NCBI RefSeq assembly: GCF_014201715.1
Contig: NZ_JACHFD010000011.1
Span: 62,001-126,000, forward strand
DNA: 64,000 bases
Direction: 5' to 3'
Source: Haloferula luteola
GTDB taxonomy: Bacteria; Verrucomicrobiota; Verrucomicrobiia; Verrucomicrobiales; Akkermansiaceae
Positions within the stretch are counted from its first letter, which is position 1, and every line of letters starts with the position of its first letter. The position numbers and the translations under genes are program-made. The notes below the pieces were generated by a model that worked only from the letters and a program-made list of their open reading frames with translations, was not told where the DNA came from and did not search any database. Positions 26,947-35,661 of this stretch are shown here, in pieces.

Positions 26947-27033
26947 GCGCACGTGGCGGAATTGGTAGACGCGCTAGATTCAGGTTCTAGTGGCTTCACG
27001 GCCGTGGAGGTTCGAGTCCTCTCGTGCGCACCA
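26947..27033 (+). tRNA. tRNA-Leu (anticodon CAG)
   Basis: An 87-nt tRNA with acceptor GCGCACG pairing with CGTGCGC, D-loop GGAATTGGTAGAC, anticodon stem CTAGA/TCTAG with loop TTCAGGT (anticodon CAG), a long class II variable arm (GTGGCTTCACGGCCGT), T-arm with GTTCGAGTC, discriminator A and encoded CCA. It reads CUG codons. Confidence 0.97.
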
Positions 27034-27054
27034 ACTCTCAATTCCTGGGCAGAT

Positions 27055-27083
27055 CGCCCCGTCGGGGGCGACCTTCGGTTTTT
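27055..27083 (+). terminator. Possible terminator after tRNA-Leu
   Basis: CGCCCC (27055-27060) pairs with GGGGCG (27065-27070) around GTCG, followed after eight bases by TTTTT (27079-27083). The spacing makes it weak. Confidence 0.4.
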
Positions 27084-27158
27084 GCCATTGAATGCCCCGG
27101 ATGATTCGGGGAGTCTCCCGGCGCGGCGCCGGTGACTCCGGCATCGCAAGTACCATTC

Positions 27159-27482
27159 ATGAGTAACGGCAATCGACAAAGATCAGGCGGCGGTAGGCGT
27201 CGCGGAGGCCAGGGTCGGAGAAGGGGCGGCGGTCCCCGCGGACGGAATCGGACCACCGACGAAAACAGTGAAGAAAAGGCTGTCGAGGTCGAAGGCGTGA
27301 TCACTTCCGTTTTGGCCGGAACCCAATTCCGCGTGCAGCTTCCGAGCGGACACGAAGTGCTCGCCCACATTTCCGGAAAGATGCGGAAGCGTTTCATCCG
27401 GTTGGTGGTGGGTGACCGGGTCAAGATGGAGATGTCTCCTTACGACGTGACCAAAGCGAGAATCACTTTCCGACTCGGGTAA
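27159..27482 (+). CDS. infA: Translation initiation factor IF-1 with basic N-terminal extension
   Basis: A 107-residue protein. The C-terminal 70 residues match IF-1 almost throughout: VEVEGVITSVLAGTQFRVQL, HEVLAHISGKMRKRFIRLVVGDRVKMEMSPYD, then RITFRLG. IF-1 binds the ribosomal A site during initiation. The first 35 residues are an Arg/Gly-rich tail (RRRGGQGRRRGGGPRGRNR) that the usual 72-residue protein lacks. ATG 27159 was chosen because upstream codons are not protein-like. It is followed by a strong terminator at 27501-27533 and lies beside tRNA-Leu. Confidence 0.9.
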   Translation: MSNGNRQRSGGGRRRGGQGRRRGGGPRGRNRTTDENSEEKAVEVEGVITSVLAGTQFRVQLPSGHEVLAHISGKMRKRFIRLVVGDRVKMEMSPYDVTKARITFRLG

Positions 27483-27500
27483 CCGAAAAGGTTTTCCAGC

Positions 27501-27533
27501 CGCGTCCTGCTTCCCTGCGGGCGCGGTTTTTTC
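27501..27533 (+). terminator. Rho-independent terminator after infA
   Basis: CCGCGTCC at 27501-27508 pairs with GGGCGCGG at 27520-27527 (with one mismatch), followed by TTTTTT. It lies 18 bp after the infA stop. Confidence 0.85.
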
Positions 27534-27590
27534 GTGTCCCGGTATTTCGTGTTCCTATCCCGCCTGCCCCACAAGGTGGAAGGTGGGGGA

Positions 27591-28382
27591 TTATTCGGAG
27601 CCGTCGGCGGTGATTTCGAAATCGACGGGCACGCTGGCCTGGCTGCGTCGCTCAACCTCGATTTCTCCGAAAACGCCGGTCTGGCGGATGAGAAACTGGT
27701 TCATTTTCATGAGCTCCAGGACGGCGAGGAAAGTCACGATGACCTCGGCCTTGGTGGCGGCATCGGCAAATAGGCGATCGAAGCGCTCGGCCTGGCCGGG
27801 AGCGAATCGGGTGAGCAGCATCTCGATCTTGTCGGCCACGGTGTAGCGATCGTCGACAATATCGCCGAGATCATGGCTTTCCTCGAAACGCTTCAGGACG
27901 TTCTGGAAGGCGCGGATCAGGTCAAAGATGGAGACCTCTGCCAAAGGAGGCGGCTCGGGATCAACTTCAGGCTTTTCCGGTTGGAGCGCGAATCGGCCCT
28001 CCTGTTCAACCTCACGATGGGTGAGGAATGAGGCGGCATCCTTGAATTTTTTGTATTCGATAAGCTGCCGAATCAGATCCCATCGTGGATCGTCCTCCTC
28101 GGCATCCTCTTCAGGAGGTTGGTCCTGACGGGGGAGCAGGGTCCGGCTCTTCAAATACATCAAGTTGGCCGCCATGACGATGAATTCGGCCGCCAAGTCG
28201 ATGTTCAGGAGACGAAAGGTCTCAATGTATTGAAGATACTGGCGGGTAATCCGAGCGATGGAAATATCCTGGATGTCCACCTCATCTTTTTTGATGAGAT
28301 AGAGTAGGAGATCGAGCGGTCCTTCGAAGATTTCCAGCCGCACTTTATAGTCATCGCCGTCCACGCGCGCTTCCGTAGGCAA
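27591..28382 (-). CDS. scpA: Segregation and condensation protein A
   Basis: A 263-residue kleisin. The N-terminal domain matches ScpA: YKVRLEIFEGPLDLLLYLIKKDEVDIQDISIARITRQYL, then FIVMAANLMYLKSRTLLP. The C-terminal winged helix part (AFQNVLKRFEESHDLGDIV, VTFLAVLELMKMNQFLI) is present. ScpA bridges SMC heads with ScpB in chromosome condensation. No scpB or smc is adjacent. The start is the TTG at 28382, as there is no ATG before the conserved region; GTG 28364 is an alternative. Confidence 0.92.
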   Translation of the reverse strand: MPTEARVDGDDYKVRLEIFEGPLDLLLYLIKKDEVDIQDISIARITRQYLQYIETFRLLNIDLAAEFIVMAANLMYLKSRTLLPRQDQPPEEDAEEDDPRWDLIRQLIEYKKFKDAASFLTHREVEQEGRFALQPEKPEVDPEPPPLAEVSIFDLIRAFQNVLKRFEESHDLGDIVDDRYTVADKIEMLLTRFAPGQAERFDRLFADAATKAEVIVTFLAVLELMKMNQFLIRQTGVFGEIEVERRSQASVPVDFEITADGSE

Positions 28383-28478
28383 ATGAGAAGCAGCGGGCGA
28401 GGGAAATTTGGCCTCGCATGAACCGTGACGGGCGGTTTGTAATCCGCCCGGCCCTGGATTTTAGGTCAGCCCCCACTC

Positions 28479-30107
28479 ATGGACGCGGAAGAAGCCAACG
28501 CTTTTCAACAGAAGCTCAATCAATGGATTGCGAACCAAGGATTCTGGTTCCAACTGAGGCACTCGCTATCGGGCGGGGGAAATTGGTCAAACACCCTTTA
28601 TCACCTTTTTGGATTAGCCGTCCGGTTGGTCATTGCCTTGGTGGTTCTGGTGCTGGTGGTGGGCTATTTCATCGTGAAGCGGGTCGATACCGAAGGCTTC
28701 GAGGAAGGGCTGGAGGCCAGCATGGCCAAGTATTTTCAAGCCGAGAAGGTGGATGTCTCTGTCTTTTCCAAAAGCGGTGGCGAAGCTTCGATTCATCGGG
28801 TGGGGGGTGTTGGGACTTCGAATAGCTTCTTCCGCTCGTTCGAAATCAAGAACCTGCGTTTCAAGATGAAGCTCCTTGATGGGGTGGCAGGGGTTTGGAA
28901 TTTGGGGACCCTGGACGCAAACTCGCTGGATCTGGAAGTGCGCTCAGGCTTGAGCTCTCAGGATGAGGTAGAAGCCGCGGAGAAGGAGCTTTTTGGGCTG
29001 CCGGCGAAGATCGAATTGGGAGGTCTGCGCTCAGCCAGCACCAACATCAGCTGGGGATACTACCAACGGGCTTTCGGAAATATCGCGAACAGTCAAATGA
29101 CCGCCACCCGCAGTGCTGAAGGCTGGCGTTGTGTGTTCAAGGGAGGAACCTTTACGCAGAATTGGATCCGTGAGTGCCCGATCGAAGAGATGGTGGTTTC
29201 GATCTCTCCCAAGGGCGTCACGATCGAGCGCGGAGTGCTTTTCGTCGGTGACGGGCGGATCGAATTCCAAGCCGTGATGGTTCAAGGGGCGGAACTTCCG
29301 GCACCGAGTGGGACCTTGAAATTTGTGAACGTTCCGGTGGAAAAGCTGCTGCCCCGAAATGCGCGCAGTTATTTGGCCGGTTCGATCTCCGGGGCGCTGA
29401 CTTTGGGTGGATCGACGAATTCCTCGGGCGGCATCACGCTTGATGGAACTTTGTCGATCGAGGAGGGCGATCAATTGGCGATTCGGGACGATTTCCGCGT
29501 GTTCGAAGCCCTTTCCGTCGCGGACTACTATCGCACCTACAAGCGTGTGGTTTTCCAGACTGGACGATTCCACCTTTCGACGGGAGGAGGAAAGCTTTCG
29601 GTGGAAGGCATCGATTTGCAGGCGGAGAACCTGATGACGGTCAGCGGTGAGTTTTCGGTAAGGCGTCCCACCGACGACGAGATAAAGGAGCGTTCTTTCG
29701 GCACCGAGCCGGGAATGGCTGTGGGAGCCAACGGCTTTGGCAGAGATTTCTCAAGCGAAGGCAGCTCGGAAGGATTCAGCCTGAAAAATGCCGGAAAAGT
29801 GAGCCAAGAAGAAGAGGAACCGGAGACCAAGAGGGTCGAAGGGGAAAACACCGAGTTCTACGACGAACTGGCCATGGTGCGGAAGCTGCGCGAGGAGGAC
29901 ATGAATCGGGCCCTCAACTTGTATTTCTTCGATGGGAAGGTGGATCTGATCGTCGCTGCGGATGCGTTCGAACGCTCGGCGGCCTTGAAGGAACGCTTCC
30001 CTGTTGATCCAGAAACTCAGCGCACCGTGATTCCCGTGGAATTGAAGGGGGGATTGTCGGAGATTGGCGTCGATCTGGCGGATGAAATCCTCGATTCCAT
30101 CCGCTGA
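28479..30107 (+). CDS. AsmA-like membrane-anchored protein of unknown function
   Basis: A 542-residue protein. Residues 45-68 form one membrane helix (LAVRLVIALVVLVLVVGYFIV). The rest is a large periplasmic domain rich in beta strands with features of AsmA-like/DUF748 proteins: FFRSFEIKNLRFKMKL, LGTLDANSLDLEVRSG and YLAGSISGALTLGGS. A Glu/Lys-rich stretch lies near 430-450. AsmA-like proteins act in lipid transport between membranes. I do not recognise the exact family. It is monocistronic, in a divergent pair with scpA, and converges with metF. Confidence 0.65.
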   Translation: MDAEEANAFQQKLNQWIANQGFWFQLRHSLSGGGNWSNTLYHLFGLAVRLVIALVVLVLVVGYFIVKRVDTEGFEEGLEASMAKYFQAEKVDVSVFSKSGGEASIHRVGGVGTSNSFFRSFEIKNLRFKMKLLDGVAGVWNLGTLDANSLDLEVRSGLSSQDEVEAAEKELFGLPAKIELGGLRSASTNISWGYYQRAFGNIANSQMTATRSAEGWRCVFKGGTFTQNWIRECPIEEMVVSISPKGVTIERGVLFVGDGRIEFQAVMVQGAELPAPSGTLKFVNVPVEKLLPRNARSYLAGSISGALTLGGSTNSSGGITLDGTLSIEEGDQLAIRDDFRVFEALSVADYYRTYKRVVFQTGRFHLSTGGGKLSVEGIDLQAENLMTVSGEFSVRRPTDDEIKERSFGTEPGMAVGANGFGRDFSSEGSSEGFSLKNAGKVSQEEEEPETKRVEGENTEFYDELAMVRKLREEDMNRALNLYFFDGKVDLIVAADAFERSAALKERFPVDPETQRTVIPVELKGGLSEIGVDLADEILDSIR

Positions 30108-30144
30108 AGGGGTTGCCTCACGTGGGAGGCGGGGGTGGAGCCGC

Positions 30145-31065
30145 TTAGGAAGAGGCGGCTTCCGTGTTGGGTTTGAAGCCGAGGCTGGCGTAGATTTCGC
30201 GAGTCGCCGCGCTCTTGTTGAGCGTGTAGAAGTGAATGCCGTCGACCCCTTGGTCGAGAAGCTCCGAGCATTGCTGGGCGGCATAGTGAATGCCGACCCG
30301 TTCGACGGCGGCGGCGTCATTGCCGGCGCGTTCCAGAGAGCGCAGGAGTTTTGCAGGGAAGCGGGCTCCCGCTGCCAATTCGGCCATGCGTTTCATGCCG
30401 CCGAGGGTAGAGACGGGCATGATGCCGGCGATGATGGGAACTTCGATGCCTGCGAGGCGGCAGCGTTCGCGAAAGTCGAGGAAGTCGTGATTGTCGAAGA
30501 ACAATTGGGTGCAGATGTAGTCGGCGCCTGCATCCACCTTGGCCTTGAGGTGCTCAAGCTCACTGAGGCGATTGGGAGTCGAGGGGTGACCCTCGGGGAA
30601 TCCGGCGACGCCGATGCCGAAGCCTCGTGGATCGGGATGGCGACCGCTCTCGTTGAATTTTCGGATGAAGCGTACCAGGTCTGCGGCGTGGGGGAAGGCG
30701 GAGTCCGTCCAATCGTAATCCGGCCAATTGCGTGGCGGATCGCCGCGCAGGGCAAGAATGTTGGACACCCCTGCTTCGGCGTAGCGGGAAAGGATAGCGT
30801 CGACCTCCGCTTCGTCGTGGCCCACGCAGGTGAGGTGCGGAATGGGAGGAATCCCGGTGGTTTCCTTGATCCGAACGACGAGATCATGAGTGGCATCGCG
30901 GGTACTGCCGCCAGCGCCGTAGGTCACAGAGACGAACGAAGGGGCGTAGGGCTCCAACTCGACAATCGTTCGATAGAGCTCTTCCCAAGCTCCATTGGAC
31001 TTGGGTGGGAAGAACTCAAATGAGAAGGAAGGGCGTCGCTGCTGGAGGATGTCCTGGATGTGCAT
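30145..31065 (-). CDS. metF: Methylenetetrahydrofolate reductase
   Basis: A 306-residue TIM-barrel flavoprotein reducing 5,10-methylene-THF to 5-methyl-THF for methionine synthesis. Matches include FSFEFFPPKSNG with the catalytic Glu, SFVSVTYGAGGSTRDAT, PHLTCVGHDEAEVD, NILALRGDPP, GVAGFPEGHP and QLFFDNHDFLDFRERC. The start at ATG 31065 gives MHIQDILQQRRPSFSFEF, as expected; the frame remains open upstream but that part is antisense of the EF-hand gene. Length is normal. The leader (31066-31197) contains a hairpin with a T-tract. Confidence 0.95.
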   Translation of the reverse strand: MHIQDILQQRRPSFSFEFFPPKSNGAWEELYRTIVELEPYAPSFVSVTYGAGGSTRDATHDLVVRIKETTGIPPIPHLTCVGHDEAEVDAILSRYAEAGVSNILALRGDPPRNWPDYDWTDSAFPHAADLVRFIRKFNESGRHPDPRGFGIGVAGFPEGHPSTPNRLSELEHLKAKVDAGADYICTQLFFDNHDFLDFRERCRLAGIEVPIIAGIMPVSTLGGMKRMAELAAGARFPAKLLRSLERAGNDAAAVERVGIHYAAQQCSELLDQGVDGIHFYTLNKSAATREIYASLGFKPNTEAASS

Positions 31066-31112
31066 GGGCTTCGGAGCGGGAGAATGTTGGAGGTCGGGAG
31101 GAAGTCGCCAAC

Positions 31113-31147
31113 AAAAAAGCCCGTTCACCCGCAACCCTCGGTGAGGG
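31113..31147 (-). promoter_or_regulatory. Possible terminator/attenuator in the metF leader
   Basis: On the minus strand TCACC (31140-31144) can pair with GGTGA (31125-31129), closing a stem about seven bases before TTTTTT (31113-31118). A second stem, CCCTC/GAGGG (31143-31147 with 31135-31139), shares bases with the first, so the two exclude each other. This lies about 50 nt before the metF ATG with no upstream gene on that strand, which fits transcription attenuation. I do not recognise a known SAM riboswitch here. Confidence 0.3.
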
Positions 31148-31197
31148 ATTGGGTTTGGGAATTGTCGTCTTTTGGTGAAACCTTTAGTTCGAATCCG

Positions 31198-32016
31198 ATG
31201 ATGAAGCCGCAACCTATTCTGGGATGGATCCTCCTTTCGACCGCTCCGCTGGTGGCCCAGGGCCCGCCGGGAGAGGCGGAGGCCCCGGGTGGCGGAAACC
31301 GTCCACCGATGGCTCCGCTGGGAGAATTCATTCGTAAGGCGGATATCAATGGCGACGGGAAAGTTTCCCGTGAGGAATTCGATCAACTCGACCGCATTGC
31401 CAGTCTGCCTGAAGACAAGCGGGAGAAGCTGTTTGGGCGTTTGGACCGCAATGGAGACGGTGTGATCGAAGGGGAGGAATTGAATCTGCCACCCCATGGC
31501 TTTCGCGGCAGGGGGCCGATGCCTGATCTGAAAGAACTGGATGAGAATCAGGATGGTGCGATCAGCTACGAGGAATTTTCCAAGGGGAGATTCATCGCCC
31601 GGCTTCCTGAGGAGAAAAGGAAGAAGTTTTTCGAGCGCTTGGATCGCGATCAGGATGGATTGCTGACGCCCAAGGATCACGATCCGGAGGAAGGATTGCG
31701 TTGGCTCTTTGGGAAGATCGACGAGAACCACGATGGGGTCCTTGATTTTGAGGAATTTTCGAAACTGCCGTGGCTTGCCCGAATGGGAGAAGATGCCCGG
31801 GAGGATGAATTCGAGAAGCTCGACACCAATGGCGATCTGAAGATCGACTTGGAAGAGCTGAAAAAAGGAGGCCAAGGCCGGATGAAACGTGGAGGCAAGG
31901 GGCGCCCAATGGGGCCTCCTGCTGGTCCGCATGGAGGTCCCGATGCGCCAACGCCGCCCATGGATGAGGGCGGTGGTGAGGAAATGCCTCCTCCTCCCGC
32001 AGAGGAAATGGAGTAA
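31198..32016 (+). CDS. Secreted EF-hand repeat protein
   Basis: A 272-residue exported protein. The signal peptide is in MMKPQPILGWILLSTAPLVAQ. The mature chain carries six EF-hand-like calcium loops: DINGDGKVSREEF, DRNGDGVIEGEEL, DENQDGAISYEEF, DRDQDGLLTPKD, DENHDGVLDFEEF and DTNGDLKIDLEEL. The fourth lacks a final Glu and the last has Leu-Lys in place of the usual loop glycine. The C-terminus is rich in Gly, Pro and Met. It probably binds Ca2+ outside the cytoplasm. Two adjacent ATG codons at 31198 and 31201 are possible starts. A perfect 13-bp hairpin follows at 32026-32056. Confidence 0.88.
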   Translation: MMKPQPILGWILLSTAPLVAQGPPGEAEAPGGGNRPPMAPLGEFIRKADINGDGKVSREEFDQLDRIASLPEDKREKLFGRLDRNGDGVIEGEELNLPPHGFRGRGPMPDLKELDENQDGAISYEEFSKGRFIARLPEEKRKKFFERLDRDQDGLLTPKDHDPEEGLRWLFGKIDENHDGVLDFEEFSKLPWLARMGEDAREDEFEKLDTNGDLKIDLEELKKGGQGRMKRGGKGRPMGPPAGPHGGPDAPTPPMDEGGGEEMPPPPAEEME

Positions 32017-32025
32017 GGAAATTCA

Positions 32026-32056
32026 AAGCGGCTCCTGGCAAATCCAGGAGCCGCTT
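32026..32056. terminator. Bidirectional hairpin between the EF-hand gene and sdhA
   Basis: AAGCGGCTCCTGG (32026-32038) and CCAGGAGCCGCTT (32044-32056) form a perfect 13-bp stem with loop CAAAT. Being symmetrical it can serve both the plus-strand EF-hand gene and the minus-strand sdhA, although T-tracts are short on both sides. Confidence 0.7.
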
Positions 32057-32112
32057 CATTTGAAGGAAGGATTCAGTCGCCGGCTCGTCCGAAACGGAGG
32101 CCGGCTCTTGAG

Positions 32113-34089
32113 TTATTTGTAGGAGCGCACCGATGGGTGGACGGTCTCCCACTGAAGTTCTTCTTTGTGAAGGACCGGGGCTTGGTCGACGCCTTTGAAT
32201 TCCCAAGCGGATACGTGGCAGAACTGGTCGTCGTGGCGTTTTGCTTCGCCAGGCGATAGGTAGCCGGACTGCACTTCGGGGTCAGCATCGGTGTACTGGT
32301 GCTCCTCGCGGAAGTGGCCGCCGCAGGATTCCTCCCGTTCGCGGGCATCGAGGCACATCATTTCGGCGAATTCGAGGAAGTCGGCGACGCGACCTGCCTT
32401 TTCCAATTCCATGTTGAGGGCATTGCCCTGACCGGTGACGCGGACGTTTTGCCAGAATTCCTCACGAATCTGAGGGATTTTCTCGATGGCTTCGGTGAGG
32501 CCCGCGCGGTTGCGAGCCATGCCGCATTTGTCCCACATGGTGAGACCGAGTTCGCGGTGGAAGGAATCGACGGAGCGTTTCCCTTGAATGGTGAGCAGGG
32601 TCTTGGTGCGGGAGGAAACTTCCTCGAGCGCCTTCTTGAATTCCGGGTGTTCGGTCGTGACGGAGCCCGGTTTTTGGGTGGCGAGGTAAACCGCCACGGT
32701 CGAAGGGATGACGAAGTAGCCATCGGCCAAACCCTGCATGAGCGCGGACGCTCCGAGGCGGTTGGCTCCGTGGTCGGAAAAGTTTGCTTCACCGAGAACG
32801 TGAAGGCCGGGGAGATTGGACATCAGGTTGTAGTCCACCCACAGACCGCCCATCGTGTAGTGCACGGCAGGATAGATTTGCATTGGCAACTTGTAGGGGT
32901 TGGTGCCGGCGATCTTCTCATACATCGTGAAGAGGTTGCCGTAGCTGGCGCGGATTTTGTCCTCGCCCAAGCGCTTGATGGAATCACGGAAGTCGAGGAA
33001 GACCCCGAGGCCGGTGGGCGCTACGCCGCGACCTTCGTCGCAAACTTCTTTGGCCGAACGGGAGGAGATGTCGCGTGGCGAGAGATTGCCAAAGGACGGA
33101 TATTTCCGCTCAAGGTAGTAGTCGCGCTGTTCATCCGGAACCTGATTGGGGTCGAGTTGACCGGTGCGGATTTTCTCAGCGGTTTCCTGAGACTTCGGAA
33201 CCCAGATGCGGCCATCATTGCGCAGCGACTCGGACATCAGGGTGAGCTTCGACTGGTAGTCGCCGCTGACCGGAATGCAGGTCGGGTGGATCTGCGTGTA
33301 GCAGGGGTTGGCGAAGAAGGCTCCCTTTTTGGCGGCCCGCCAAGCGGCGGTGACATTGCAGCCCATCGCATTGGTGGAAAGGAAGAAGACGTTGCCGTAG
33401 CCTCCGGTGGCGAGCAGAACGGTGTCTCCAGCGTGGGACGAAATCTCACCGGTCACCATGTCGCGAACGACGATGCCTTTGGCGTGACCATCGACCGTGA
33501 CAAGATCGAGCATCTCCGTGCGGGGAAACATCTCGACGCCCCCATTGGCGATTTCCTTGTTGAGAGCTTGATAGCAGCCGATGAGCAGCTGTTGGCCGGT
33601 TTGGCCGGCTGCATAGAAGGTGCGTTTGACCTGCGCACCGCCGAATGAGCGGTTGTCGAGAAGGCCACCGTATTCACGGGCAAACGGCACGCCTTGCGCG
33701 ACGCATTGGTCGATGATGTTGTTGGAAACTTCGGCCAGGCGATACACGTTCGCTTCCCGTGAGCGGAAATCGCCCCCTTTGATGGTGTCGTAAAACAACC
33801 GGTAAATCGAGTCGCCGTCGTTTTGGTAATTTTTCGCGGCGTTGATGCCGCCTTGGGCGGCGATCGAGTGGGCACGGCGAGCGCTGTCTTGGTAACAGAA
33901 GCACTTCACCTTGTATCCCAGCTCTGAGAGGGTTGCGGCGGCGGCACCGCCGGCGAGACCGGAGCCGACGACGATGATCGTGTACTTCCGCTTGTTGGCC
34001 GGGTTGATCAGCTTCGAGTCCTGTTTGTGCTTCGACCATTTTTGGTCGATCGGGCCCGAAGGAACTTTGCTGTCGAGGATGCTGGACAT
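32113..34089 (-). CDS. sdhA: Succinate dehydrogenase flavoprotein subunit
   Basis: A 658-residue FAD protein of the type paired with b558 cytochromes. FAD-binding [19 protein letters not shown] at the N-terminus, [16 protein letters not shown] with the flavin-linking His, the substrate site [15 protein letters not shown] and [28 protein letters not shown] and [21 protein letters not shown] are all present. It oxidises succinate to fumarate or reduces fumarate. The ATG at 34089 is 6 bp after the sdhC stop at 34095. Neither side carries sdhB. Confidence 0.95.
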   Translation of the reverse strand: MSSILDSKVPSGPIDQKWSKHKQDSKLINPANKRKYTIIVVGSGLAGGAAAATLSELGYKVKCFCYQDSARRAHSIAAQGGINAAKNYQNDGDSIYRLFYDTIKGGDFRSREANVYRLAEVSNNIIDQCVAQGVPFAREYGGLLDNRSFGGAQVKRTFYAAGQTGQQLLIGCYQALNKEIANGGVEMFPRTEMLDLVTVDGHAKGIVVRDMVTGEISSHAGDTVLLATGGYGNVFFLSTNAMGCNVTAAWRAAKKGAFFANPCYTQIHPTCIPVSGDYQSKLTLMSESLRNDGRIWVPKSQETAEKIRTGQLDPNQVPDEQRDYYLERKYPSFGNLSPRDISSRSAKEVCDEGRGVAPTGLGVFLDFRDSIKRLGEDKIRASYGNLFTMYEKIAGTNPYKLPMQIYPAVHYTMGGLWVDYNLMSNLPGLHVLGEANFSDHGANRLGASALMQGLADGYFVIPSTVAVYLATQKPGSVTTEHPEFKKALEEVSSRTKTLLTIQGKRSVDSFHRELGLTMWDKCGMARNRAGLTEAIEKIPQIREEFWQNVRVTGQGNALNMELEKAGRVADFLEFAEMMCLDAREREESCGGHFREEHQYTDADPEVQSGYLSPGEAKRHDDQFCHVSAWEFKGVDQAPVLHKEELQWETVHPSVRSYK

Positions 34090-34094
34090 GGCGG

Positions 34095-34802
34095 TTAGCG
34101 GCCGTAGCCGAAGACAAGGATGGAGATGGGAATCGAGATGAAGCCGAAGAAGATCACAACGGCGTAGCCGATGCTGAGGGCACGCAGAAGAGGCGCACTT
34201 TTCTTCGAACGAAGGCCAAGGGTTTGGAACATCGATTGGACACCGTGGCTGATGTGGGAGCAGAGCAGGCCCATGGCGATGACGTAGAAGAGGACGGTCA
34301 AAGGATGGGTGAACCCTTTGATCACCATGCCCCATGCGTCGAAGCGCTCAGGATTGAGCGGATCTTGGAAATCCGCGGCGGGATAGCTGACCCGCACGGT
34401 GAAATGGAGCAGGTGGAAGATGATGAAGGCCAGAATCGTCAAACCGGACCAGATCATGACCAGGGACGACTTCGACGCCTGAATGGTGGCCTTGTTTTCG
34501 TAGGCCTGCCGGGCCGCCTTATTTTGCCGCGTCAGCGAAATGGTGGCGGCCACGTGAATGACGAGGCAGGTTAGGAGCACCGCTCGGGCGATCCACACAC
34601 CTGCACCGTGAATCATGTGGTGGAGGAACTCTGCGTAATCATTGAATGCCTCTCGGCCGACGAAGACGAGGAGGTTACCCGCGAGGTGGCCGGCGAGGAA
34701 AAGCGTCAACACCGCCCCGGTAAGGGCGACGAGGAGTTTCCTGCCGATGGTGGATGACCAGATGCGGCCGACGATGGGAAAACAGGAAGCTTGGCTGCTC
34801 AT
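34095..34802 (-). CDS. sdhC: Succinate dehydrogenase cytochrome b558 subunit
   Basis: A 235-residue membrane protein with five helices and conserved His haem ligands ([65 protein letters not shown]). This is the single-polypeptide b558-type anchor of B. subtilis-like and Bacteroidetes-like succinate dehydrogenases, carrying two haems and reducing menaquinone. It precedes sdhA by 5 bp on the same strand and forms an sdhC-sdhA pair. The promoter should lie upstream of 34802. Confidence 0.92.
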   Translation of the reverse strand: MSSQASCFPIVGRIWSSTIGRKLLVALTGAVLTLFLAGHLAGNLLVFVGREAFNDYAEFLHHMIHGAGVWIARAVLLTCLVIHVAATISLTRQNKAARQAYENKATIQASKSSLVMIWSGLTILAFIIFHLLHFTVRVSYPAADFQDPLNPERFDAWGMVIKGFTHPLTVLFYVIAMGLLCSHISHGVQSMFQTLGLRSKKSAPLLRALSIGYAVVIFFGFISIPISILVFGYGR

Positions 34803-34920
34803 GTTCGGAAAATCCGGATCGGAATTGGAGTTGGACGACGATTAGAAATTGAGGAGAGGGGGTGCAAGGGGAGAGTCCCCCGGTGGCGGAAATTGCGGCG
34901 ATTCCGGCAATCCCGGCGGA

Positions 34921-35244
34921 TCAGAACGGTTTTTGGAGGCCGAGGTAGGCCGCGGCGAGCCCGCAGGCGAGCATGATGCCGAGCACGGCGGCCTTTGGCA
35001 GCCGCTTGGTGAGGGCAGGCGCGGCCCCCAAAATCAGCCACAAGCCCATCTTGGCCATCCACCAGTATTGTCCTGCGGGTGGTTTTTGCAGCAGGGCGAA
35101 GCCAACGAGAATCAATAGGATCAATGAAATGCCGTGAAGAATCCCGGCAGCTTTGCGGGATCCACCGAGGCAGGCAGCTCCAACGGCGGAGAAAACCCCG
35201 AACGCGGCAAGGATGTGAAGGGCTTTGAGGAGATTGTAATCCAT
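34921..35244 (-). CDS. Small four-helix membrane protein
   Basis: A 107-residue protein with about four hydrophobic helices: LLKALHILAAFGVFSAVGAACLG, AGILHGISLILLILVGFALLQ, MAKMGLWLILGAAPALTK and VLGIMLACGLAAAYLG. A histidine in helix 1 and in helix 2, with the MAKMGLW motif, recalls CopD/DUF-type cytochrome-like membrane proteins, but haem binding is not proven. It sits 118 bp upstream of sdhC on the same strand and may be cotranscribed. Function unknown. Confidence 0.6.
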   Translation of the reverse strand: MDYNLLKALHILAAFGVFSAVGAACLGGSRKAAGILHGISLILLILVGFALLQKPPAGQYWWMAKMGLWLILGAAPALTKRLPKAAVLGIMLACGLAAAYLGLQKPF

Positions 35245-35428
35245 GGGCGCGAATCTGTCAGCCCGGGCCGGAGCGGCAAGCGAAACCGAGACCTAGTATG
35301 GAGTCAGGATGGGGATTCGGAGTCGACGGTTGAGGGGGAATCGAGGGGCATGGAAGCGAGGGGATGGTTGGAATTACGGGAGTTCTCCGAGGTCGGTGGG
35401 AAAAAGTGAAAAAAGGTTCAAAATGATG

Positions 35429-35457
35429 TTGCGTCAGTCCGGGTGTCCCCCTAGCGT
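35429..35457 (+). promoter_or_regulatory. Likely promoter of tRNA-Asp
   Basis: TTGCGT (35429-35434) and TAGCGT (35452-35457) are spaced by 17 bp, matching sigma-70-type spacing; a start near 35464 would leave about 23 nt of leader before tRNA-Asp at 35487. Confidence 0.4.
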
Positions 35458-35486
35458 CCGCGCACGCCGCAAGGCGACCGACCTAC

Positions 35487-35563
35487 GGAGCGGTAGTTCA
35501 GTTGGTTAGAACGCTGCCCTGTCACGGCAGAGGTCGCGGGTTCGAGTCCCGTCCGCTCCGCCA
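35487..35563 (+). tRNA. tRNA-Asp (anticodon GTC)
   Basis: A 77-nt tRNA with acceptor GGAGCGG pairing with CCGCTCC, D-loop AGTTCAGTTGGTTAGA, anticodon stem CTGCC/GGCAG with loop CTGTCAC (anticodon GTC), T-arm GCGGGTTCGAGTCCCGT, discriminator G and encoded CCA. Confidence 0.97.
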
Positions 35564-35580
35564 CTCTCTTGAGTGATTAA

Positions 35581-35605
35581 GCCGCCCTTCGGGGCGGCTT
35601 TTTTT
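35581..35605 (+). terminator. Rho-independent terminator after tRNA-Asp
   Basis: GCCGCCC (35581-35587) and GGGCGGC (35592-35598) around a TTCG tetraloop are followed by seven T. This is a textbook intrinsic terminator. Confidence 0.92.
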
Positions 35606-35661
35606 GTGTTGGGGGTCTCGATGCACGGTTGGCGAGAGGATCAGGATTGAAGGTTGGCGGA

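Noticed and set aside
31066..31197. SAM or SAH riboswitch upstream of metF
   Set aside because: Only fragments resemble SAH-type motifs; the full consensus of known classes is not found.
31066..31932. N-terminal extension of MetF to a much longer protein
   Set aside because: The extra part is antisense of the EF-hand repeats; MetF families start at the ATG at 31065.
32299..33648. Long plus-strand frame opposite sdhA
   Set aside because: Antisense to a conserved enzyme; composition is that of a shadow frame.
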